A stretch of DNA of 64,000 nucleotides from Natronincola peptidivorans (GTDB lineage: Bacteria > Bacillota > Clostridia > Peptostreptococcales > Natronincolaceae). Below are positions 1 to 8,291 of the stretch, one piece after another (within the stretch, counting starts at the first letter, position 1; the number at the start of each line of letters is the position of its first letter). The notes beneath the pieces are model-generated. The model saw nothing but the letters and a program-made list of their open reading frames with translations. It was not told where the DNA came from and ran no database searches. The DNA lies in contig NZ_FOHU01000007.1 in assembly GCF_900111615.1 (NCBI RefSeq), positions 1-64,000 of the forward strand. The letters run 5' to 3'. The position numbers and the translations under genes are program-made.

Positions 1-207
1 ATCCAGAAGGAAGCGATAATCTTGCATTTGAAACTTTAGAATTCTAGGGAGCTTATCAATCTTTAACTTCTGGTACTTAGGACTATTAGAGTCTTCAAAA
101 TTCAATTGGCGTAAAGGGATGTTTCTAGAGACAAAGATTAAAAGTGTATAAAGTTCTTTTTGTAGATATTGAATATATAGTACTAAATAAGATATAATGG
201 AGTTCAC
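1..207 (-). CDS. Transposase, 5' fragment running off the left edge
   Basis: Sixty-nine codons stay open from a GTG start at 207 to the window edge. The GTG follows an AGGGTGGT ribosome binding site. The product begins with a hydrophobic helix, then has an acidic FEDSNSPKYQKLKIDKLP segment. From memory this N-terminal pattern resembles DDE transposases of clostridial insertion sequences, which have a zinc-ribbon further on, but that part is outside the window. The intervening region to 380 carries no other gene. I cannot see terminal inverted repeats, so the family and the completeness of the element are open. Confidence 0.5.
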   Translation of the reverse strand, partial: MNSIISYLVLYIQYLQKELYTLLIFVSRNIPLRQLNFEDSNSPKYQKLKIDKLPRILKFQMQDYRFLLD

Positions 208-336
208 AATGACCACCCTTTCTTTATTAATTGTGAGCTGGGAACTTCAATTATATCAAGAAATGGGGGGGCATTGTTTTTTTATACAAAAAAACTTTGA
301 AACCTTTAAAATATAATGATTAGTTAGTAAAAAAAG

Positions 337-354
337 AGTGTCAAACTTGACACT
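337..354. promoter_or_regulatory. 18-bp perfect palindrome in the 5' region of the MBL gene
   Basis: Eight-base arms AGTGTCAA and TTGACACT flank a 2-bp centre. It lies about 20 bp downstream of a TATAAT hexamer (312-317) and 26 bp before the start of the nuclease-like gene, the position of an operator. No matching regulator is recognisable nearby. Confidence 0.4.
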
Positions 355-380
355 ACGATCCTTGCAAAGGGGGCTGTAAA

Positions 381-2012
381 ATGAAAATAGAATTTTTAGG
401 TGCCGCTAAAGTAGTGACAGGTTCCAATATTTTAATCTCTACTGGGAAATACAAGATACTCTTGGATTGTGGTTTGTTTCAAGGTAGTAGGGATTTGGAA
501 AGCTTAAACTATGAAGCCTTTCCCTTCAAGCCTAGTGAAATCGATTTTCTTCTGCTAAGCCATTCCCATATCGACCACAGCGGAAGAATCCCCAAGCTAG
601 TTAAGGAGGGATTTCGGGGAAAAATTCTTTGTACCAAGGCAACAAAGGATTTAGCTGAAATCATGCTGGTGGATAGCGGCTATATCCAGGAAAATGATGT
701 TGAATGGGAGAATAGAAAACGAAAAAGAGCCGGAAAGCCTCCTATAGAACCCTTATATACAGCTGCGGATGCTGAGATCAGCCTGCGATATTTTCAATCT
801 GCTCTATATCAACAAAAAATAGCTTTAAATGATGATATATCAATACGTTTTAGAGATGCTGGTCATATCCTTGGTTCTTCCATCATTGAATTATGGATAA
901 CAGAGAGGGACGATACTGTAAAAATTGTTTTTTCTGGAGACATCGGCATGAAAAACAAACCATTAATTCGTGATCCCGAGATTATTGAGGAGGCGGATTA
1001 TCTGATTCTAGAATCTACCTATGGTAATCGTATTCATGAAAATGTTGAAGAGAGAATGGAAAAACTTATGGAGATAATCAATACTACTGCTTTGAGAGGT
1101 GGTACTGTTATTATTCCCTCCTTTGCTGTAGGCAGAACACAAGAGCTTATTTATGAACTCAATAAATATTATGAGTATAATGATGAACTAGAAAACTTTC
1201 TTAGAATTCCTATTTATGTTGATAGTCCTATGGCTATCTCAGCTACAGAAATCTTTAAGCAGAACTCCTATTGTTTTGATGAAGAAGCAAAAAAACTTAT
1301 ACTTAGTGGAGACAATCCTTTGAATTTTGATAATCTTTATTTTGTACGAGATCATCAAGAATCTATGCGTTTAAATGAAGCCAACTATCCAAAGGTTATC
1401 ATTTCTGCTAGTGGTATGTGTACTGCCGGTAGAATTCGTCATCATTTAAAGCATAATTTGTGGAAGGCAAAGAATAGCGTTGTTTTCGTAGGCTATCAAG
1501 CACAGGGAACCTTAGGAAGAATACTAAAGGATGGCGTGAAAAAAGTAAAGCTGCTGGGAGAAGAGATTGCAGTTTTAGCAGAGATCCATAGTATAGAGGG
1601 TTTTTCTGGTCATGGAGATCAAAAGGATCTATTGAGCTGGATTGCAGGATTCCGTAAAAAGCCAAGAAGAATTTTTCTAGTACATGGGGAAGAAGATGCT
1701 TCCACCACCCTTTCACAATTAATTACTTCAAAATATGGTATCCCTACTATTGTTCCAAACATGGGTTATACCTTCCAGCTAGAAAACGATATTTTAAAGG
1801 CATATTCAGGGGAAATACTAGAACCTATTCAAAGGAAAGAAAATATTCAGAAGGAGCTGCAGCGGGTATACGACCAATTTGAAAGCTTAGTTACTAAGAC
1901 AAATCGTTTTATGGATGATGAGGTATTGCAAAAAGATTATGATAAAATAAAAAATAAGTTGCTCGAACTGCAAAGAGAACTGCTAGATGTCAGCATGCTT
2001 CTAGGTGACTAG
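381..2012 (+). CDS. MBL-fold beta-CASP RNA-processing exonuclease-like protein
   Basis: Metallo-beta-lactamase-fold protein of the beta-CASP (CPSF-73/RNase J-related) group, expected to cut or trim RNA in the cytoplasm with two zinc ions. His61, His63, Asp65 and His66 form the HxHxDH motif, His162 lies in GHILGSS and Asp187 in SGDIG. A beta-CASP insert with the SFAVGRTQEL segment follows (about 230-370), then the C-terminal RMMBL block with SGHGD and HGEED. About 70 hydrophilic residues follow the catalytic core. The ATG is preceded by AAAGGGGGC. It is a single-gene unit ending in a strong terminator. The exact RNA substrate is unknown. Confidence 0.88.
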   Translation: MKIEFLGAAKVVTGSNILISTGKYKILLDCGLFQGSRDLESLNYEAFPFKPSEIDFLLLSHSHIDHSGRIPKLVKEGFRGKILCTKATKDLAEIMLVDSGYIQENDVEWENRKRKRAGKPPIEPLYTAADAEISLRYFQSALYQQKIALNDDISIRFRDAGHILGSSIIELWITERDDTVKIVFSGDIGMKNKPLIRDPEIIEEADYLILESTYGNRIHENVEERMEKLMEIINTTALRGGTVIIPSFAVGRTQELIYELNKYYEYNDELENFLRIPIYVDSPMAISATEIFKQNSYCFDEEAKKLILSGDNPLNFDNLYFVRDHQESMRLNEANYPKVIISASGMCTAGRIRHHLKHNLWKAKNSVVFVGYQAQGTLGRILKDGVKKVKLLGEEIAVLAEIHSIEGFSGHGDQKDLLSWIAGFRKKPRRIFLVHGEEDASTTLSQLITSKYGIPTIVPNMGYTFQLENDILKAYSGEILEPIQRKENIQKELQRVYDQFESLVTKTNRFMDDEVLQKDYDKIKNKLLELQRELLDVSMLLGD

Positions 2013-2070
2013 CTAGAAAAGACCTTTTTACACTTAACTCCTAAAAAATACATTTATATTTATTATCTAG

Positions 2071-2116
2071 AAACTAAGCCCCTATCCATGTTTTTCATGG
2101 GCAGGGGCTTAGTTTT
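2071..2116. terminator. Bidirectional Rho-independent terminator
   Basis: A stem of AAACTAAGCCCCT against AGGGGCTTAGTTT with an inner CCATG/CATGG stem, and T-runs on both strands. It sits between the convergent nuclease and histidine kinase genes and overlaps the last codon of the kinase. Confidence 0.9.
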
Positions 2117-3716
2117 AATCATACAATACAGAAAATTCCAGGCTTATGCTTTCCCTTGTGGGCTGCAATTCTTCTATCATCGTATATTCTGTTGTATTTT
2201 TTAGCTTTTTTGGAAAGCTTAAAATGAATTCACTACCTTCTCCTGGGTGACTATTTACCTCAATCTTTCCTTCCATTAGCTGCATAAATCTTTTAACCAA
2301 AGATAGCCCTATACCCGTTCCTTCATTTAGCTTTTTTTCTGAACTACAGGAAATATAAAATCTGTCAAATATTTTATCTATTTCCTCTTCTGAAATTCCA
2401 CTGCCGTTATCCTTGACTCCTACCTTTAAATACCTGTCATCCTCGTGTATATATACGTCTATCTTTCCTTCATACTGGGTGTATTTAACAGCATTTGATA
2501 ATAAATTTAATAAAATTCTTTCATATTTTTCTATGTCTAAAACGATTCTTTTGGTACTGCAGGTGGAAGTAAAATTCAGCTGTATCTTTTTCTTTTCTAC
2601 AACCGGCAGAATAGTTTTAACAAGATACTGGGTATACTTGACAAGATTAGCATTTACTTGTCTTAACTGCATAAACCCTGCTTCAGCTTTTGTAATGTCA
2701 AGAAAATTATTAACAAGCCTTAATAGTTTTCTGTTATTTCTTTGGGCTTTTTTTAACAGCTTTCTTGTCTTTTCATTTAATTCCCTTTTATAATAATCAT
2801 CATTCAACATTTGAAAAATGGAGTGCATAACAGCAATAGGTGATCGAAGCTCATGGGAAATGGTAGCAAAAAATTCCTCCTTGGCTTTCGTTAAGGCTTC
2901 AGTATTTTCAAGAAGCACCACTTGGGATGTAATGTCCATTCCGATCCTTACGATATACATTTTGTCATTAGCACTATACTTTAGAGCAGTATGAAGCATT
3001 TGGTAATGCTTAGCTTCACCTTTAGGTGTTTTAAAGGAAATCATCTTCTCCTGGGTGGTCATAGGCTCCTTATAAATTTTCCCTAGTATTCCTTTAATAG
3101 CATCTGCACATGCTAAAGGCAGAATCTCACTAATGGTACTTCCTATTATGTCATTATGGTCAAGTGCTTTTCTTGTCATGGCTTTTAAGAACTCTACATA
3201 CTCCTTATTTACAAATTCGTAAGTGCATCCGGGGTACGCAACTACAGCTACAGGTGTTGGCAAAGCTTGTATGATATTATTTATATATTCCTTCTGCTGT
3301 TGTATTTTTTCAGACTGCAGCATTAACTTTGTCATCTCATGAAGACATACAACTGTGTAAATTGCTTCCCCTTCCTCGTTACAAATAGGTTTGCAACTGA
3401 AACAAATATGCTTCCTTTCTCCTTTGCTGCTGATTGTACATATTTCATCATCAAAGCTTATGCCTTCTCTAACTTTTCCAATAATAAATTCATTGATATT
3501 AATATATGCATTATTCTTCTCCAGGTCATAGCTGTTCATTGCATCTTCCAGTACTCTACCTTCATAGGAAAGCATCTGACTGTAAGCATCATTCATCATG
3601 ATAAATCTTCCCTCTTGGTCTAAAACAGCAATCCCTTCTGAAATCTTATTGAGAATAGCTCCCATTAATTCTCTTTCAGCTATCATATTTTTCCAATCAA
3701 TATTTTTTTCCACCAC
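2115..3716 (-). CDS. PAS-domain sensor histidine kinase
   Basis: Cytoplasmic or peripheral two-component sensor kinase with no clear membrane span. Two PAS-like regions (about 10-130 and 140-270) precede a HisKA domain with the H-box ATISHELRSPIAV, an N-box (LLNLLSNAVKYT) and glycine boxes DNGSGIS and GTGIGLSLV of the ATPase domain. The reading frame can be extended upstream to an ATG at 3788, but an AGAGGGGG ribosome binding site lies 4-7 bases before paired GTG codons (3716 and 3713), so the start is placed there. No response regulator gene is adjacent, so this is an orphan kinase. The ligand is unknown. Confidence 0.85.
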   Translation of the reverse strand: MVEKNIDWKNMIAERELMGAILNKISEGIAVLDQEGRFIMMNDAYSQMLSYEGRVLEDAMNSYDLEKNNAYININEFIIGKVREGISFDDEICTISSKGERKHICFSCKPICNEEGEAIYTVVCLHEMTKLMLQSEKIQQQKEYINNIIQALPTPVAVVAYPGCTYEFVNKEYVEFLKAMTRKALDHNDIIGSTISEILPLACADAIKGILGKIYKEPMTTQEKMISFKTPKGEAKHYQMLHTALKYSANDKMYIVRIGMDITSQVVLLENTEALTKAKEEFFATISHELRSPIAVMHSIFQMLNDDYYKRELNEKTRKLLKKAQRNNRKLLRLVNNFLDITKAEAGFMQLRQVNANLVKYTQYLVKTILPVVEKKKIQLNFTSTCSTKRIVLDIEKYERILLNLLSNAVKYTQYEGKIDVYIHEDDRYLKVGVKDNGSGISEEEIDKIFDRFYISCSSEKKLNEGTGIGLSLVKRFMQLMEGKIEVNSHPGEGSEFILSFPKKLKNTTEYTMIEELQPTRESISLEFSVLYD

Positions 3717-3872
3717 CGCACCCCCTCTAGTGATTCGTGGCTTAATCATTAGAATAGCTTTTATTCCAATTCTTCTATTGTTCTTCAATTTCCTTATTCA
3801 ACTTTTTTCCATTAATCCCTTTTTTTTCAGCGGATTTATATGTCGAATTTTTACTAAACAGTCTTAATCACA

Positions 3873-3905
3873 CAAAAAAAGGCCCTTAGTCCTACTTGAG
3901 CCTCT
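3873..3905 (-). terminator. Probable terminator of the 44-residue gene
   Basis: Short GC-rich stem (AGGC..GCCT extended by G-T pairs) followed on the minus strand by seven T residues, 30 bases after the stop codon of the small upstream gene. Confidence 0.6.
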
Positions 3906-3934
3906 TTATAGTCTTTATAATCTTTCATATTCTC

Positions 3935-4069
3935 TTAATTATTTTTCCACATTTCTAAGCGCTTTTCTCTATTTTCTTTCAATACCTTTTGGGCTTTATT
4001 TGATAAGATATTTTTGTCCTTTGGTTGGGTGGTATGATTCATCAACAATTTTACTTTTTTCTCCTTCAA
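3935..4069 (-). CDS. Small basic hypothetical protein, 44 residues
   Basis: Open frame with a TTG start placed 7 bases after a strong GGGAGGGG ribosome binding site. The product is very hydrophilic and lysine-rich (begins MKEKKVKLL, ends LEMWKNN) and is predicted helical in its second half (AQKVLKENREKRLEMW). A terminator-like hairpin follows, so it looks like a complete small transcription unit. An in-frame ATG (MNHTTQ) nine codons later lacks a well-placed binding site. I do not recognise the family and no function can be given. Confidence 0.5.
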   Translation of the reverse strand: MKEKKVKLLMNHTTQPKDKNILSNKAQKVLKENREKRLEMWKNN

Positions 4070-4231
4070 CAAAATACCCCTCCCTTTAGTAATCTATTCA
4101 TAATGAGGATACATAGATTATTTTCTTCATCAAAGAAACTGATGAACTTTTTAACTATTTATACTTAGAAATGAATAAACATACATATATGTTTATAGTA
4201 TATTCTTTTTTAAAGAAAGTCAATAGGGAAG

Positions 4232-6676
4232 TTATTTTTGTTGATAGGGTTCTATTTTTTTATTGTTATACATAATTTTATTGGCTGTTTTTACAGCTTC
4301 TATAGCATCAGCTGCATAATAAGCACCTATCTCCCTGGCATAATCTTCTGTCACAACGGCCCCACCCACCATCACTGGTATATGGATATTTCTAGCTTGT
4401 AAGGTTGCTACAACCTTCTTCATTTCCTGCATGGTTGTGGTCATTAAGGCACTCAATCCAATTATACTGGCATCTTCCTTTAAAGCTGTTTCGATAATAA
4501 CCTCAGTGGCTATATCCTTTCCCAAATCGATTACATGAAATCCTTGGTTTTCTAGCATGATGGCTACAATGTTTTTCCCTATATCATGTATATCTCCTTT
4601 TACTGTAGCGATAACAACGGTGCCTAATTTTTTATCCGTGTCTTCCTTTACAAATTCCTTTAGATATTGAAATGCACTTTGAGCAGCTTCGGCTGCTAAT
4701 AAAAGCTGGGGTAAAAAGTAGATTTGTTTTTCATAGTTTTCTCCCACCTTTTCCAATGCTGGAATGATACAGTTGTTTATGATCTCTACTGGCTCCATCC
4801 CTTCTTCCATCAATAGCTTTACTTGTGGAACTGCTACTGGCTTATCTCCTTGCTTAATTATTTTCATTAATTTCTCTGCTTCACTAGCTTTCTCTTTTTC
4901 TTTTGTTTCTTCTATTTCCTCTTTTGATGCTGTATTTTTATTTATATTGGACCATTGTATATAAGCTTTAGCATTTTTATCCTTTCCCACCAATACGTCA
5001 GTGCTTTTAATCACTGTCCAATTGTTATGATGATACGGGTTAATAATGGGTAAATCCAGTCCAGCCTGTAAAGCCATAGCTAAGAAAGCATTATTGACAT
5101 AGCTCCTATTGGGTAATCCATGGGAAATATTTTCTACCCCAAGAACAGTTTTTACACCTAATTCCTTTTTCACTAGCCTAATGGCTTTTAAACATTCTAA
5201 AGCTAAATCCTGCTGAGCGCCAGCTGTCAAAACTAATGTATCAATATAAATATCTTCTTTTCTTAATCCCTTATCTAAAGCAGCTGTTACAATTTTTTCT
5301 GCAATCCTTACTCTATCTTCAGCCTTCTGGGGAATTCCTTTTTCATCCAAGGTCAAACCTACAACAGCTGCTCCATACCTCTTTGCCATATCTAACACTT
5401 GATGCAGTGCATCCTCTTTACCATTGGTAGAGTTTAGTAAAGCCTTTCCTTCTACTCCCTTTAACCCTTCCTCCATTGCATGATAGTTTACAGTATCTAA
5501 TGCAATAGGGGCATCAATAGACCGCTGTATTTCTAAGACTGCATTTTTCATTACTTTACTTTCATCTAAGGTATCTACCCCTAGATTGATATTGATGATG
5601 TGGGCACCTGCCTCCACTTGTTTTGCAGCCTCTTGGCACAATACAGATGTGTTCTCAGATTTTATCATTTCAGTCAAATATTTTTTCCCAGTGGGATTAA
5701 TATAACCACCTATTGTCCTAGTTTCATAGGTATCCCCTATGATTAAGGTTTTTCTAGCACTGGCTAGCTTAGAAAAGGATATTTTCTTCTTTTGTACAGG
5801 CTTCATCTCAGCTGCTTTATCAACGATTTGCTGTAAATGTTCAGGTGTTGTACCGCAGCAGCCTCCTATGATATTTGCTCCTAGTTGAATTAATCCTTCT
5901 ACATAGCCTGCCATTTTCTCAGGAGATAAATCAAAAATAGTTTCTCCATCCACTAGCTTAGGTAACCCAGCATTTGGCTGCACCATTAAAAAACTGTCAG
6001 TTACCTGACTCATTCTTTTGATAATATCTATCATCATATCTGGGCCAAAGCCACAGTTGACCCCTAGCACATCTACACCTAAGGATTCTAGTACAGTAGC
6101 TACAGTTTCTGGATCCGCACCTGTCAGTGTTCTCATGTTTTCTTGAAAGGTCATGGTACAAGTGACAGGGATATCTCCAGCATCCTTTACTGCCATCACT
6201 GCTGCCTTTGCCTCCTTGATATCCGACATGGTTTCTATATTGATCAAATCCACTCCAGCTTCTATCAAGGCCTTTGCCTGCTGAAAAAATATCTGATAGA
6301 TTTCCTCAAAGCTGTATTCTCCTAATGGATATACAAATTTCCCAGTAGGGCCAATGTCTCCTGCCACCAATCCTTTACCATAAGCTGCTTCTTTAGCAAT
6401 AAGTACAGCTTGCCTATTGATTTCCTCTGTCTTATCACCGAGACCATATTGCTGAAGCTTTATTTTATTTGCACCAAAGGTATTGGTTTGGATAATGTGG
6501 CATCCTACTTCAAGATATTGCTGGTGAATGCTTTTAACTATTTCTCTATTATGTAGATTATATATTTCTGGACATTCACTGGTGCTTAGACCCATCCTTT
6601 GCAGCATTGTCCCCATAGCGCCGTCAAATGTTAAAACTTTTTTCTCCAGCATTTGTTTCAAATCTGATTTTTTCAC
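4232..6676 (-). CDS. metH: Cobalamin-dependent methionine synthase, short form
   Basis: Transfers the methyl group of methyltetrahydrofolate to homocysteine through B12. Domains in order: homocysteine S-methyltransferase (about 1-290) with zinc ligands in GVNCGFG and GGCCGTTPEH; pterin-binding TIM barrel (about 305-570); B12 cap and Rossmann domains (about 600-800) with the cobalt-ligand motif GDIHDIGKN. At 814 residues it lacks the C-terminal SAM-dependent reactivation domain of the E. coli enzyme, as is common in clostridia and Thermotoga, so a separate reactivating protein is expected elsewhere. The GTG start follows GGGAGGT. I see no S-box riboswitch upstream. Confidence 0.93.
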   Translation of the reverse strand: MKKSDLKQMLEKKVLTFDGAMGTMLQRMGLSTSECPEIYNLHNREIVKSIHQQYLEVGCHIIQTNTFGANKIKLQQYGLGDKTEEINRQAVLIAKEAAYGKGLVAGDIGPTGKFVYPLGEYSFEEIYQIFFQQAKALIEAGVDLINIETMSDIKEAKAAVMAVKDAGDIPVTCTMTFQENMRTLTGADPETVATVLESLGVDVLGVNCGFGPDMMIDIIKRMSQVTDSFLMVQPNAGLPKLVDGETIFDLSPEKMAGYVEGLIQLGANIIGGCCGTTPEHLQQIVDKAAEMKPVQKKKISFSKLASARKTLIIGDTYETRTIGGYINPTGKKYLTEMIKSENTSVLCQEAAKQVEAGAHIININLGVDTLDESKVMKNAVLEIQRSIDAPIALDTVNYHAMEEGLKGVEGKALLNSTNGKEDALHQVLDMAKRYGAAVVGLTLDEKGIPQKAEDRVRIAEKIVTAALDKGLRKEDIYIDTLVLTAGAQQDLALECLKAIRLVKKELGVKTVLGVENISHGLPNRSYVNNAFLAMALQAGLDLPIINPYHHNNWTVIKSTDVLVGKDKNAKAYIQWSNINKNTASKEEIEETKEKEKASEAEKLMKIIKQGDKPVAVPQVKLLMEEGMEPVEIINNCIIPALEKVGENYEKQIYFLPQLLLAAEAAQSAFQYLKEFVKEDTDKKLGTVVIATVKGDIHDIGKNIVAIMLENQGFHVIDLGKDIATEVIIETALKEDASIIGLSALMTTTMQEMKKVVATLQARNIHIPVMVGGAVVTEDYAREIGAYYAADAIEAVKTANKIMYNNKKIEPYQQK

Positions 6677-6739
6677 CTGTCTACCTCCCTGTATATTTAA
6701 TCTATATATTGCATATATTTTTCTTGTTTTATAACAATA

Positions 6740-6768
6740 TAGCTACTTTTCCATAAGAAAAGTAGCTA
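6740..6768 (-). terminator. Hairpin between trkH and metH
   Basis: Perfect 11-bp stem TAGCTACTTTT/AAAAGTAGCTA with a 7-base loop, about 75 bases downstream of the trkH stop. The trailing sequence is AT-rich without a clean T-run, so termination may be partial and let transcription continue into metH. Confidence 0.5.
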
Positions 6769-6842
6769 CAATAGTTTTGTGTTATATATGGCTGTTTATG
6801 TTATTTTAGTACATTAATTGTATTTCGTCAACATCCCTTTGC

Positions 6843-8291
6843 TTATATTCGTTCCTTCCAAAAAGCTGGCATTAATAAAATAAATATTGTATATAATTCC
6901 AATCTGCCAAATAGCATCATAAGAGATAGCAGCATCTTGCTGGCAACGCTAAAATCACTATAGGTCTGGGTAGGCCCTACAAAGCCAAAGCCCGGTCCTA
7001 TATTTCCTAGCGTAGCCGCCACTGAACTAATAGAGCTAACCAGCCCAATTCCTTCTAATGAAATTAGTAGAGAACCCACCATTAATAATAATAGGTATAA
7101 GAAGAAAAAGCTGCTAACCCCTGCAATTACATCCGCAGATATCATTTTGCCATTGATTCGAATAGGAATTACTGCCCTAGGATGTAGTATTTTAGAGATC
7201 TCCCTTATTACCAGCTTTAATAGAATAAGTAAACGGATTATTTTAATAGATCCTCCCGTAGAACCTGCAGATCCCCCAGCAAACATTAGAAAGAATAAAA
7301 TGCTTTGACTAAATCCAGGCCATTCCTCGTAATTTGTAGTTGTATAACCTGTAGTGGTGATAAAAGAACCAACTTGAAAGAATGCCTGCTTGAAGGTCTC
7401 AAATATATTGTCATAGACATTGCCATATAGATTTAAAGTTATTAATAAAACACTAATAGCTATGATAGATAAATATAGCTTAAGTTCAGAATTTTTATAA
7501 ATCTCTTTAAAATTCTTTTTGTACAGTTCATAGTATAAAGAGAAGTTTACTCCAGAAGCTATCATAAATATAGCAATAACCATGACTACATAGCTGCTTT
7601 CATAAGCGCCTATACTGCTGTTGTAGGTAGAGAACCCCCCTGTGCCTACAGTACCAAAGGTATGTAGGGCAGATTCATATAGCGTCAGTCCTCCTGCTAA
7701 AAGAAGGATCATTTCCAAGATAGTAATTCCTAAATAAGCAGTATATAAAATCGTTGCAGTATTTCTCATTCTAGGTACCAGCTTGTCCGATACAGGACCA
7801 GGACTTTCTGCTTTGAAAATTTGAAATCCCCCTACCCCCAATGCAGGCAGCACTGCTAGGGTTAATACCAATATACCCATTCCACCTAACCAATGGGTGA
7901 AGGAGCGCCAAAACAAAATACTCCGAGGTAATACTTCAATATCATTAATAATAGTAGCCCCCGTTGTAGTCAGTCCAGATACAGTTTCAAAGAAAGCGTC
8001 TACCATAGAAGGAATACTACCATCCAATACAAAGGGTAAAGCACCAAAAAAAGAGACAAAAATCCATCCTCCGGCAACGATGCTTAAGCCTTCTCTAGCC
8101 TTTATTTGTTTAGAGGAGCTGGGAAATTTCCTCATCATTCCTCCCAATACAATTAAAATCAATATGGTGTACATAAAGGCTAGAACGCTACTTTCTTTAT
8201 AATAAATTCCTACTGCTAATGGCAGCAGAAGAGCAACAGCTTCAAATAGCAGTAGATTTCCCAGTACCTTTAAAACTATTCCGTAGTTCAT
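6843..8291 (-). CDS. trkH: Trk/Ktr-type potassium uptake channel subunit
   Basis: Membrane-embedded K+ translocating subunit. The hydrophobic protein has the four-fold pore-loop pattern of the SKT superfamily: TTTGATIIND, TVGTGGFSTYN, FITTTGYTTTNYEEWP and LGNIGPGFG, each holding a filter glycine. The 482-residue length fits TrkH. The conserved N-terminus (MNYGIVLKVLGNLLL) supports the start, although the gene then overlaps the end of trkA by 50 bases. Co-transcription with the TrkA gating ring subunit is clear. Confidence 0.92.
   Translation of the reverse strand: MNYGIVLKVLGNLLLFEAVALLLPLAVGIYYKESSVLAFMYTILILIVLGGMMRKFPSSSKQIKAREGLSIVAGGWIFVSFFGALPFVLDGSIPSMVDAFFETVSGLTTTGATIINDIEVLPRSILFWRSFTHWLGGMGILVLTLAVLPALGVGGFQIFKAESPGPVSDKLVPRMRNTATILYTAYLGITILEMILLLAGGLTLYESALHTFGTVGTGGFSTYNSSIGAYESSYVVMVIAIFMIASGVNFSLYYELYKKNFKEIYKNSELKLYLSIIAISVLLITLNLYGNVYDNIFETFKQAFFQVGSFITTTGYTTTNYEEWPGFSQSILFFLMFAGGSAGSTGGSIKIIRLLILLKLVIREISKILHPRAVIPIRINGKMISADVIAGVSSFFFLYLLLLMVGSLLISLEGIGLVSSISSVAATLGNIGPGFGFVGPTQTYSDFSVASKMLLSLMMLFGRLELYTIFILLMPAFWKERI

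Noticed and set aside
6677-6842. S-box (SAM) riboswitch upstream of metH
   Set aside because: The only structure is a simple 11-bp hairpin; the S-box core sequence is absent.
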